Shown piece by piece: positions 16,810 to 25,164 of a stretch of DNA of 64,000 bases. The stretch covers positions 4,880,326-4,944,325 of the forward strand of contig NZ_KV917369.1 in the NCBI RefSeq assembly GCF_002019595.1. Direction: 5' to 3'. Under the pieces are notes generated by a model. It worked only from the letters and a program-made list of their open reading frames with translations, was not told the DNA's origin and searched no databases. The position numbers and the translations under genes were made by a program. The stretch's first letter is position 1; every line of letters starts with the position of its first letter. The DNA is from Priestia abyssalis (GTDB lineage Bacteria; Bacillota; Bacilli; Bacillales; Bacillaceae_H).

Positions 16810-17790
16810 TTAAGAAGAGTGCACTTTTAACTTTCTGAATTCTTCTGTCAGCATCGGAACGACTTCAAATAAATCACCAACGATACCATAGTCAGCCACT
16901 TTGAAAATGTTGGCTTCTGGGTCTTTGTTGATGGCGACAATCACTTTCGAATTCGACATACCAGCCAAATGCTGAATGGCACCCGAAATACCGCACGCAA
17001 TATACAGATCCGGCGTCACAACTTTACCCGTTTGGCCAATTTGCAGTGAATAATCGCAATACTCCGCATCGCAAGCACCGCGGGATGCACCGACGGCACC
17101 CCCAAGAACATCTGCAAGTTCTTGCAACGGCTTAAAGCCGTCCTCGCTCTTTACACCGCGTCCTCCAGCTATCACCACTTTCGCCTCTGATAAATCCACT
17201 CCTTGCGATGCTTTACGGACAATATCGCTCACAACGGTGCGTAAATCTTTAATATCAGCTTGGACAGCTGTGACGCCGCCGCTGCGGGCGGAATCCTTTT
17301 CAAGCGGTGAAATATTATTTGGACGAACAGTGACAAAAATGAGGCCGTCTGTGACGATTTTCTTTTCAAATGCTTTTCCGGAGTAAATTGGGCGCGTAAA
17401 CACTAAATTTCCGCCTGTTGATTCTACTGCTGTCACATCGGAAATCAAACCGCTGTCCAATTTTGCTGCAAGTTTTGGAGACAGATCTTTTCCGAGTGCC
17501 GTATGCCCCATAACAATCCCTTCCGGCTTTTCTGCATCCACAACCGCTAAAAATGCTTGGGCATAACCATCTGGCGTATAGTTCGCCAACTTATGATCTT
17601 CGACAGTTACGACACGGTCGGCGCCGTAAGCAATCAAGTCGCTCGCTAGTTCCTTTACAGCGTCTCCCACTAAAACACTGACTACTTCTCCGCCTTCTGC
17701 TACTGTTTTTCCCGCAGCGATTGCTTCAAATGAAACGTTACGTAATGCTGATTCGCGTACCTCTGCTAATACTAATACTTTGCGTGCCAT
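16810..17790 (-). CDS. etfA: Electron transfer flavoprotein subunit alpha
   Basis: FAD-binding subunit of ETF, which takes electrons from acyl-CoA dehydrogenases during fatty-acid oxidation. The 326-residue protein shows the C-terminal FAD domain signatures GGRGVKSEDGFK near residue 208, YSLQIGQTGKVVTPDLY and ACGISGAIQH. ATG 17790 follows GGGGGGATAAATC. It is last in the operon lcfA-fadR-fadB-etfB-etfA, 24 bp after etfB, and is followed by a terminator. Confidence 0.97.
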   Translation of the reverse strand: MARKVLVLAEVRESALRNVSFEAIAAGKTVAEGGEVVSVLVGDAVKELASDLIAYGADRVVTVEDHKLANYTPDGYAQAFLAVVDAEKPEGIVMGHTALGKDLSPKLAAKLDSGLISDVTAVESTGGNLVFTRPIYSGKAFEKKIVTDGLIFVTVRPNNISPLEKDSARSGGVTAVQADIKDLRTVVSDIVRKASQGVDLSEAKVVIAGGRGVKSEDGFKPLQELADVLGGAVGASRGACDAEYCDYSLQIGQTGKVVTPDLYIACGISGAIQHLAGMSNSKVIVAINKDPEANIFKVADYGIVGDLFEVVPMLTEEFRKLKVHSS

Positions 17791-17814
17791 GATTTATCCC
17801 CCCGTTTATGTTAG

Positions 17815-18588
17815 TTAAACAACTTTTGCTTCAGAATGTAAAAGCTGTACCAATTCTTTCACTTGATCAGCGAGATCTCCCGTTAACACTTTTCCTGCTT
17901 CTTTTTTCGGCGGAAGATAAATTTCGATTGTTTTCGTTTTTGCTTCCACATCATCTTCTTCTAAATCCAGATCATCAAGCTCTAACTCTTCCAATGGCTT
18001 TTTCTTCGCTTTCATGATACCCGGTAAAGAAGGATAGCGCGGTTCATTTAACCCTTGCTGTGCCGTTACAAGAAGCGGAAGCGATGTTTCAATTACTTCT
18101 GAGTCTCCCTCTACATCACGGACAACTTTGACGCTTTTCCCATTAATCTCAAGCTTTGTGATGGTTGTGACATAAGGGATATTCAACAGCTCGGCAACAC
18201 GCGGGCCTACTTGTCCTGAGCCTCCGTCAATCGCGACATTTCCAGCTAAAATCAAATCCACTTCTTTCTCCTTTAAAAACTCCGCTAATATTTTGGCGGT
18301 CGTATATTGATCACCGTAATCTAAATCATCTTCTGTATTGATTAACACAGCTTTATCGCATCCCATGGCGAGAGCTGTACGCAATTCCTTTTCGGACTCC
18401 TCACCGCCTACTGTAACAACGGTGATTTCTCCGCCATTTGCATCCCTTACTTGAATCGCTTCTTCAACCGCATATTCATCATATGGGTTAATAATAAATT
18501 CAGCCCCATCTTCTGCAATCTGCCCGTTATTTAATGTAATTTTCTCTTCAGTATCAAATGTGCGTTTCATTAATACGTAGATGTTCAT
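17815..18588 (-). CDS. etfB: Electron transfer flavoprotein subunit beta
   Basis: AMP-binding partner of EtfA; 257 residues with MNIYVLMKRTFDTEE at the N-terminus, the signature AGNVAIDGGSGQVGPRVAE near residue 120 and LPLLVTAQQGLNEPRYPSL near 180. The start is ATG 18588 with GGAGGGGACC upstream; an in-frame extension to 18666 would overlap the fadB gene and is rejected. It is located between fadB and etfA as in B. subtilis. Confidence 0.97.
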   Translation of the reverse strand: MNIYVLMKRTFDTEEKITLNNGQIAEDGAEFIINPYDEYAVEEAIQVRDANGGEITVVTVGGEESEKELRTALAMGCDKAVLINTEDDLDYGDQYTTAKILAEFLKEKEVDLILAGNVAIDGGSGQVGPRVAELLNIPYVTTITKLEINGKSVKVVRDVEGDSEVIETSLPLLVTAQQGLNEPRYPSLPGIMKAKKKPLEELELDDLDLEEDDVEAKTKTIEIYLPPKKEAGKVLTGDLADQVKELVQLLHSEAKVV

Positions 18589-18658
18589 ATGGTCCCCTCC
18601 AATAAATTGAACGTTGTTTTTATTATGAATTTTAAGAAAAATATACTCAAAAAAAAGA

Positions 18659-19432
18659 TTACTCACCTTTGAAATGCGGTGGACGCTTTTCGATGAAGGC
18701 TGCTACGCCTTCTTTAGCATCGTTTGAGGAAAATACGTTTCCAAACAATTCGGCTTCCTTCTCTATACCTTTATAAAAAGAATCTGAATTGGCATATTTG
18801 AGTAATTGTAGTACAGCTGAAACCGTAATCGGACTTTTCTTCGAAATTTTTGAGGCTATTTCCATTACACGATCAATCAATTCTTCTTCTGGATAAGCAG
18901 CATTGGCTAACCCTGCCTGGACGGCTTCTTTCCCTGTAATCGGTTCACTTGTCAGCATCATTTCGCAGGCCCTCCCCACTCCCACATAGCGGGGCAAGCG
19001 CTGTGTGCCGGCAAATCCAGGAATGATGCCTAATTGCAGCTCAGGCAAACCGAGTTTGGCTGTTTCGCTTACGAAACGCATGTGACAACTCATCGCCAGC
19101 TCTAAACCGCCTCCCAGAGCAGCACCATGAATCGCTGCAATAATCGGCTTTGGATATGACTCGATGTATTGAAGTACATCTTGCCCTTTTTTTGCCAATT
19201 GACGATAGTCGTCTTCGTTAGATAATGCTGTAAACTCTTTAATATCAGCTCCAGCACAGAAAAAACGGCCTTCCCCACGAAGAACAATAACTCTTGAGTC
19301 TCGATTGTTTTCCAAACTTTCCAATAAGTTGGAGAGCTCTTGCAACAGCTCTTGAGATAGTGCATTAGCCGGCGGACGAACGATTGTGACTACGCTTACA
19401 TAATCAACTGTTTTCACTTGTAAAAAAAACAT
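18659..19432 (-). CDS. fadB: Enoyl-CoA hydratase/isomerase
   Basis: Crotonase-fold enzyme of 257 residues that hydrates trans-2-enoyl-CoA in beta-oxidation. It has the oxyanion-hole segments CAGADIKEF near residue 63 and GAALGGGLELAMSCH near 105, and the glutamate-bearing LPELQLGIIPGFAGTQRLPR near 130. ATG 19432 has AAGGAG eight bases upstream; the GTG at 19441 is too close to that site. It corresponds to B. subtilis YsiB/FadB by position between fadR and etfB. Confidence 0.92.
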   Translation of the reverse strand: MFFLQVKTVDYVSVVTIVRPPANALSQELLQELSNLLESLENNRDSRVIVLRGEGRFFCAGADIKEFTALSNEDDYRQLAKKGQDVLQYIESYPKPIIAAIHGAALGGGLELAMSCHMRFVSETAKLGLPELQLGIIPGFAGTQRLPRYVGVGRACEMMLTSEPITGKEAVQAGLANAAYPEEELIDRVMEIASKISKKSPITVSAVLQLLKYANSDSFYKGIEKEAELFGNVFSSNDAKEGVAAFIEKRPPHFKGE

Positions 19433-19475
19433 ATTCTCCACTCCTTATGTATTTTGGGTTAAACAGCCCTCTACC

Positions 19476-20066
19476 TTAAGGTTGAGAGCCGTTACATCCA
19501 GTTAAAAGAAGCTGATGGACTTTCGGTGCCAATGAAACGAGATCATATTTATGCTCATTCATAACCCAAGTCGTAACCATCTCATCAATCGTACCGAAAA
19601 TCATTTGCCTTGCTAAACGAATATCGAGGTTAGAATGAAATTCTCTTGTTTCAATACCCGTTTGTAAAATGCTGTCTACTACGTGCAAATACCCTTTTAG
19701 CACTTCGTTGATTTTTAAACGAAGTTCCTTATTGGACTGTCTCAATTCCAATTGTGTCACAGCTGCAAGCTCATAATCCTCCGCGAAAAGCATGAAGTGT
19801 TTTTCAATTAACATGTATAACTTCTCGCCGGCACTTGTTTTTCCTGCAATTTCCTCCTCGATTTTTTCGATGAATTGTCCCATTTTTTCCTGAAATAAAG
19901 AAACAAGGATATCTTCCTTACTTTTAAAATATAAATAAATCGTACCGTCCGCTACACCGGCTTGTTTAGCAATCTTAGATACTTGGGCATTGTGATAACC
20001 GTGTTCAGCAATAACAATAACTGCTGCATCAATAATTTGTTTATATTTAGGTCGATTCTTTTTCAA
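19476..20066 (-). CDS. fadR: TetR-family fatty-acid degradation repressor
   Basis: DNA-binding repressor of beta-oxidation genes, released by long-chain acyl-CoA. The 196-residue protein starts with KKNRPKYKQIIDAA and has the TetR helix-turn-helix (QVSKIAKQAGVADGTIYLYF) followed by a helical ligand domain. I choose TTG 20066 because AGAAGGAGAT precedes it and it aligns with the N-terminus of B. subtilis FadR; the frame is open to 20129. It lies between lcfA and fadB, and a FadR-type operator sits just upstream, implying autoregulation. Confidence 0.93.
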   Translation of the reverse strand: MKKNRPKYKQIIDAAVIVIAEHGYHNAQVSKIAKQAGVADGTIYLYFKSKEDILVSLFQEKMGQFIEKIEEEIAGKTSAGEKLYMLIEKHFMLFAEDYELAAVTQLELRQSNKELRLKINEVLKGYLHVVDSILQTGIETREFHSNLDIRLARQMIFGTIDEMVTTWVMNEHKYDLVSLAPKVHQLLLTGCNGSQP

Positions 20067-20178
20067 TCTCTTATCTCCTTCTGCTTGATTCACTCTTCTT
20101 GGTGCTTTGTCCCTTGTCCATCGTAACATGAGAGCTTGAACATCTTAAGAGAATGATAACTAATTCCTCTGATAAAAT

Positions 20179-20198
20179 ATGAATGAATAGTCATTCAT
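20179..20198. promoter_or_regulatory. FadR operator
   Basis: ATGAATGAATAGTCATTCAT is a near-perfect palindrome and fits the FadR box described for B. subtilis (TGAATGA-N4-TCATTCA type). It lies between lcfA and fadR. Confidence 0.88.
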
Positions 20199-20277
20199 AT
20201 TTTTATAATAAAAAATCTTACCATTTCTGTCAATGGTCATTTTCATAGAAAAAAGAAATGGTAAAATAAAGGTATCT

Positions 20278-21972
20278 CTAAGTCGCTTTTTTCTGCTTTT
20301 CTTTTTCCTCTTCTACAAGGGCCCTTCTTAAAATTTTTCCTACGGCCGTTTTTGGAAGTTCATTTCTAAACTCATAGATTCGCGGTACTTTGTAGGCGGC
20401 TAAATGTTGGCGGGCAAAGGTATCAATCTCTTCTTCTGTACATACCGCTCCTTCTTTTAAGACAATGTATGCTTTCACCGTCTCTCCGCGATACGGATCT
20501 GGTACGCCCGCTACAACTGCTTCTTGTATTTTCTCATGCTCATATAACACTTCTTCCACTTCTCTCGGATAGATGTTAAATCCACTAGCAATAATCATAT
20601 CTTTTTTGCGGTCAACAATATAGAAATATCCTCTCTCATCCATATAACCTAAATCCCCTGTTAAAAACCAGCCATCTTTTAGTACAGCCTCGGTTTCTTC
20701 CGGCCTGTTCCAATAACCTTTCATCACTTGCGGCCCACGAACCGCAATTTCCCCGATTTCATTGAAAGGTGCTTGTTCTCCCGTTTGTAATGAAAAGATC
20801 ATCGCATCCGTATCAGGCCAAGGCACTCCAATACTCCCAGATACCCGCTCTGTCCATAAAAAGTTCGCATGAGTCACAGGAGAGCTTTCAGTAAGCCCGT
20901 ATCCCTCTACAAGCTTTCCGCCTGTCACCTCTTCAAATTTCTCTTGTACCTCCACGGGAAGGGGAGCGGATCCGCTAATACAGGAATCAATAGATGATAA
21001 GTCATATTTTTTTAGGCGGGGATGGTTCAATAAGGCAATATAAATAGTAGGTGCTCCTGGAAATAACGTAGGCTTTTGCTTATGAATCGTTTTCAGCACC
21101 GTTTCCACATCAAATTTCGGCAGCAAAATCATTTCATATCCTTGCAGAACAGACAAAATAAGTACAGTCGTTAAACCGTACACATGAAAGAAAGGCAGTA
21201 CGCCTAAAATCTTTTCTTCCCCTTTTTTACATTTATACAACCAATGGGAACACATAGTAGCATTGGCCGCCAAATTCATATGAGTAAGCATCACCCCTTT
21301 TGGAAAACCTGTCGTTCCTCCCGTGTATTGCAATAAAGCCAAATCTTCTTCTGGATTAATCAAGATAGGTGTATAGGACCCACAACCACTTTTCACAATT
21401 TCCGAAAGCAAATGATTAGTACCGCGATGTTCCACTTTTACGATTAAACCATTTTGCTTTTTTTGAACAAACGGATATAGCCAATTTTTAGGGAAGGGCA
21501 AATAATCTTGAATTTTGCTCACAATGACATGCTTCAAATTTGTTGACGCTTTCACTTTAGAGATTTTGGGATATAAAAGATCCAATGATATGATATACTT
21601 CGCATTTGAATCATTGAGCTGGAACGTTAACTCCCTCTCTGTGTAAAGAGGATTGGTTTGTACAACTATGCCCCCTGCAAGCAATGCCCCATAGAAAGAT
21701 ACGACGGCTTGAGGAGAGTTCGGAAGCATGATAGCGACTTTTTCCCCTTTCGAAAGCCCAAGTTGTTGCAAATACGCGGCCAGTGCCATTGCTTGCTCGT
21801 ATAACTCCTTAAACGATAATTTTTTCCCTAAAAAATGAACGGCTGTTTTGTCTTGATAAAGTTGAACAGCTTCTTGAAACAAGTCAACTAAACTTTTATC
21901 CTCCAATTGAACATGGGGAGGGATTTCCTCCGGATATAGATTTAACCATGGTTTTGCTGTTTCGTCTGTCAT
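20278..21972 (-). CDS. lcfA: Long-chain fatty-acid-CoA ligase
   Basis: Activates fatty acids to acyl-CoA with ATP. The 564-residue protein belongs to the AMP-forming (ANL) family: P-loop LLQYTGGTTGFPKGV near residue 215, VEGYGLTESSPVTH near 355, TGDLGYMDERGYFYIVDRKKDMI near 440, and the C-terminal lysine in LPKTAVGKILRR. ATG 21972 follows TTTGGAGGTGAG. It heads the fatty-acid degradation genes with fadR, fadB, etfB and etfA downstream. Confidence 0.95.
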   Translation of the reverse strand: MTDETAKPWLNLYPEEIPPHVQLEDKSLVDLFQEAVQLYQDKTAVHFLGKKLSFKELYEQAMALAAYLQQLGLSKGEKVAIMLPNSPQAVVSFYGALLAGGIVVQTNPLYTERELTFQLNDSNAKYIISLDLLYPKISKVKASTNLKHVIVSKIQDYLPFPKNWLYPFVQKKQNGLIVKVEHRGTNHLLSEIVKSGCGSYTPILINPEEDLALLQYTGGTTGFPKGVMLTHMNLAANATMCSHWLYKCKKGEEKILGVLPFFHVYGLTTVLILSVLQGYEMILLPKFDVETVLKTIHKQKPTLFPGAPTIYIALLNHPRLKKYDLSSIDSCISGSAPLPVEVQEKFEEVTGGKLVEGYGLTESSPVTHANFLWTERVSGSIGVPWPDTDAMIFSLQTGEQAPFNEIGEIAVRGPQVMKGYWNRPEETEAVLKDGWFLTGDLGYMDERGYFYIVDRKKDMIIASGFNIYPREVEEVLYEHEKIQEAVVAGVPDPYRGETVKAYIVLKEGAVCTEEEIDTFARQHLAAYKVPRIYEFRNELPKTAVGKILRRALVEEEKEKQKKAT

Positions 21973-22072
21973 CAACTCACCTCCAAATAGTCTAAATTTT
22001 TAGAAATCTATAATTGAATTATAGTATAGGCCAAGCGAAAGTGGCAATGCCCTATGTAAATACCTCCTAAAA

Positions 22073-22116
22073 AAAATTGAGATGAGCGAAAACGCTCATC
22101 TCAATTTTTTAGACAT
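22073..22116. terminator. Bidirectional terminator between lcfA promoter region and the small membrane ORF
   Basis: AAAATTGAGATGAGCG / CGCTCATCTCAATTTT with loop AAAA, flanked by A-tract and T-tract, ends transcripts from either side. Confidence 0.8.
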
Positions 22117-22183
22117 AACATACATTTTTATCTTCTTGCTTCCATGATTACAAAAGCCTCAGCATAGTGACTGTTCCATAAAA

Positions 22184-22218
22184 GAGGATAAATAAAAACG
22201 TACCTTTTTATTTATCCT
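22184..22218 (-). terminator. Terminator directly after the 27-residue ORF
   Basis: On the minus strand AGGATAAATAAAAA pairs with TTTTTATTTATCCT and is followed by a T-rich tail, immediately after the stop codon of the small ORF. Confidence 0.65.
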
Positions 22219-22302
22219 TTATGTTAAAAACAGCATGTAAATAATCCCTATAATGAGAAACCCTCCGCACAGTGTTAGTAATACTTTTGCTAAAGTCTCC
22301 AT
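22219..22302 (-). CDS. Predicted 27-residue single-span membrane peptide
   Basis: A tiny open frame starting at ATG 22302 with AAAGGAGAGAAC correctly spaced before it and ending at TAA 22219. The peptide begins METLAKVLLTLCGGF and continues as an uninterrupted hydrophobic stretch to the end, consistent with one membrane helix; a single cysteine lies in the middle. It is 34 bp downstream of yshE, in the same direction, and is followed at once by a terminator, which supports it as the last gene of that transcript. I do not recognise a family and give no function. Confidence 0.55.
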   Translation of the reverse strand: METLAKVLLTLCGGFLIIGIIYMLFLT

Positions 22303-22336
22303 GTTCTCTCCTTTGTACCCCTTTTAGAAACACACA

Positions 22337-22744
22337 TTATCCGATTCCTGCCCCTATGACATATGACATCCCGACTGAAATCACTAAAGCAATAAAACCA
22401 ACCGCCCGATTATCCTTTTCAATCTCATCATCAATCCTGAATTTCGGTGTTAAAAATTCAAAGATAAAATAACTAATCAACAAGAGGACAAATCCAAACA
22501 GTCCCCATCCGATCATTTCAAATAATGAGTCGTGCTGTTCAATGGAATGACGGAAAATATTCCCAAGACCAAAAATCTTTCCTCCGGTAGCCATAGCCAC
22601 TGCTACATTCCCTTTTTGAATTTCTTCCCAATTTTTATATTTCGTTACAATTTCAAAAATCACCAGAAAGACAACCATACAAAGAACAACAACACTGTAA
22701 TAAGCAGCAGTTTCCACATAAGGGTTCTCCCAAAAGGCTTTCAT
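22337..22744 (-). CDS. yshE: DUF350 membrane protein YshE
   Basis: A 135-residue integral membrane protein of the DUF350/UPF0719 group with four hydrophobic helices and the conserved GNVAVAMATGGKIFGLGNI segment between the first two. The family role is unknown. It begins 14 bp after mutS2 ends, in the mutS2-yshE order seen in B. subtilis, and is followed by a very small membrane ORF. The start ATG 22744 has AGGAGAGAGAG upstream. Confidence 0.88.
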   Translation of the reverse strand: MKAFWENPYVETAAYYSVVVLCMVVFLVIFEIVTKYKNWEEIQKGNVAVAMATGGKIFGLGNIFRHSIEQHDSLFEMIGWGLFGFVLLLISYFIFEFLTPKFRIDDEIEKDNRAVGFIALVISVGMSYVIGAGIG

Positions 22745-22758
22745 TCCAGCTCTCTCTC

Positions 22759-25122
22759 CTATCCTTTAAACTCGACAACCGTTACACCGGTTCCTCCCTC
22801 TGTGGCTTCGCCAAATCGAATATTCTTGACGGAACGGTGATTTTTCAAATATTCCTGTACCCCTTGTCGAAGCGCTCCCGTTCCTTTCCCATGAATGATT
22901 GAAACGCGTGGATAACCAGCTAAAAGCGCATCATCAATGTATTTTTCAACCCGCATTAACGCATCTTCATAACGCTCTCCGCGCAAGTCAAGTTCGAGAC
23001 TCACATGATAATCTTTTCCTTTAATCGTAGCAAGCGGCTTCGTTTCTACCGGCTTCGGAGATCCAATGTATTCCATGTTGTTTTCTTTTACTTTCATTTT
23101 CATAATGCCCATTTGTACTTGCCATTCATTGCTGCTCACTTTTTCAATAAGCGTCCCTTTTTGACCGAAGCTGATGATTTTTACTTCATCTCCCGGAGTA
23201 AATGTTTGGGCCTTCTTTTGATCAGCTGGTTTCTTCCCGCTCTTTTCAAGAGCAGGAACCGCCCCTTCCAATCGTTTTTTTGCTTCAATCAGTTCATGTT
23301 CCTTCACTAAGGCATGTTGATTTCGGCTCATTTTTCGTAGCTGTCGAATGACTTCTTCCGCTTCTTCTTTTGCCGCATCAACGGTCTCTGCTGCTTTTTG
23401 TTCCGCTTTTTCATACAAACGGTCGCGCTGCTCGTTAAACTCAAGGATTTGATTTTGCAATTCCTTATGCAGCTTCTCTGCCGCTTTCCTCAAATTTTCC
23501 GCTTCTTGTAGTTCATCTTCCGCTTGACGTCTGCTTTCTTCAAGAGAAGCAATCATGTTTTCTACTGTATTGGTCTCCGTATCGATAAAACCTTTTGCCC
23601 GTTCGATCACACGATTTGCCAATCCTAGCCTCTTGGAGATTTCAAACGCATTGCTTCGGCCCGGCACACCAATCAATAATTTATACGTCGGACTCAGTGT
23701 TTCAATATCAAATTCTACACTCGCGTTAATAACACCTTCACGATTATAGCCGTATGCTTTTAATTCAGGATAATGAGTAGTGGCAATAACACGTGCCCCT
23801 CTTTGGTGCACTTCATCCAAAATGGAAATGGCAAGTGCCGCCCCTTCCTGAGGATCTGTACCTGCTCCCAGCTCATCAAACAACACAAGACTCTTATAGT
23901 CAACATCCTTTAAAATCTCCACAATATTGACCATATGGGAAGAGAAGGTACTTAAGCTCTGCTCAATTGACTGCTCATCACCGATATCCGCGAACACATG
24001 ATTGAATACCGTCATTTCTGAACCGTCAAGAGCCGGAATTTGCAAACCGGATTGTGCCATCAATGTAAATAGCCCGATTGTTTTGAGGGTAACGGTTTTT
24101 CCTCCTGTATTCGGTCCTGTGATAACAATCGTGGAATACTCCCCGCCCAACTCAATATCGTTGGCGACTACATCTTCTTTTGGAATGAGTGGATGCTTGG
24201 CTTTAAACAATTTAATATAGCCGTGTTCATTCATTTTTGGCTTTGAGGCTTTCAGTTTATGGCTGTATTTTCCCTTTGTAAATGTAAAATCCAGCTCCCC
24301 TAAAACCGTCACATTGTGCTGAAGCTCGGAAGCAACTTCTGCCACTTCCTTAGTAAGCTCAATTAAAATGCGTTCAATTTCCTGCTTTTCTTGAACTTTC
24401 GCTTCCTGCAGTTCATTATTCAATGTAACGATTGCCTGCGGTTCAATAAACAGCGTGGCACCCGATGATGATTGATCATGCACAATACCGCCGTAAGCAT
24501 TTCGATACTCTTGTTTCACTGGAATTACAAACCGTTCATTACGAATGGTCACGATGGCATCAGAAAGCATTTTTTGAGCGGAAGATGACCGAATCAAGCT
24601 TTCCAATTTTTCACGAATCCTCGATTCCGTTGTCCGAAGGCGCTGACGAATACTTCTTAACTTATCGCTTGCTCCGTCCAGCATGACTCCGTTTTCATCG
24701 ATGCTATTTTTAATGGACTGCTCTACTTGAGGCAGCGGAGTCAATTGTTCAGCGCTCTCCTGCAAAATAGGCAAACTGAACTCTTCTTCCATAAGCTCCT
24801 CAATAAATTTTTTCATCTGCCTTGTGCCATAAATCGTACTGGACACATCCAGCAATTCCGTCGTCCCGAGCGTACTGCCTATGGAAGCTCTCTTTACGTA
24901 AGGACGAATATCATAAATCCCTCCAAGCGGGACATTGCCTTTTATTCTTAAAACCGTCACTGCTTCGTCAGTTGCATTCTGCCTTTTGACCACTTCTTCG
25001 TAGTCGGTTGACGGCATCAGCTGCATCACTTTCTCGCGGCCTAACGAGGAAGCAACATGGGTAAGAAGCTGTTCTTTGACTTTATCGAATTCTAATACTT
25101 TAAAAATGCGCTGCTGCAACAT
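22759..25122 (-). CDS. mutS2: Endonuclease MutS2 (ribosome-rescue/recombination-suppressing ATPase)
   Basis: A 787-residue MutS paralogue lacking the mismatch-recognition domain. In order: MutS core and clamp helices (1-300), ATPase with Walker A ITGPNTGGKTVTLKT near residue 330 and Walker B LVLFDELGAGTDP near 405, a long coiled coil (about 510-630), a KOW-like segment, and a C-terminal Smr nuclease domain with LDLRGERYEDAL and HGKGTGALR. In B. subtilis this protein splits collided ribosomes; in other bacteria it suppresses recombination. It follows polX and precedes yshE. Confidence 0.96.
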   Translation of the reverse strand: MLQQRIFKVLEFDKVKEQLLTHVASSLGREKVMQLMPSTDYEEVVKRQNATDEAVTVLRIKGNVPLGGIYDIRPYVKRASIGSTLGTTELLDVSSTIYGTRQMKKFIEELMEEEFSLPILQESAEQLTPLPQVEQSIKNSIDENGVMLDGASDKLRSIRQRLRTTESRIREKLESLIRSSSAQKMLSDAIVTIRNERFVIPVKQEYRNAYGGIVHDQSSSGATLFIEPQAIVTLNNELQEAKVQEKQEIERILIELTKEVAEVASELQHNVTVLGELDFTFTKGKYSHKLKASKPKMNEHGYIKLFKAKHPLIPKEDVVANDIELGGEYSTIVITGPNTGGKTVTLKTIGLFTLMAQSGLQIPALDGSEMTVFNHVFADIGDEQSIEQSLSTFSSHMVNIVEILKDVDYKSLVLFDELGAGTDPQEGAALAISILDEVHQRGARVIATTHYPELKAYGYNREGVINASVEFDIETLSPTYKLLIGVPGRSNAFEISKRLGLANRVIERAKGFIDTETNTVENMIASLEESRRQAEDELQEAENLRKAAEKLHKELQNQILEFNEQRDRLYEKAEQKAAETVDAAKEEAEEVIRQLRKMSRNQHALVKEHELIEAKKRLEGAVPALEKSGKKPADQKKAQTFTPGDEVKIISFGQKGTLIEKVSSNEWQVQMGIMKMKVKENNMEYIGSPKPVETKPLATIKGKDYHVSLELDLRGERYEDALMRVEKYIDDALLAGYPRVSIIHGKGTGALRQGVQEYLKNHRSVKNIRFGEATEGGTGVTVVEFKG

Positions 25123-25164
25123 TTCTTCCTCCCTTAATAAACCTGCATCAATTGTTTTACATCC

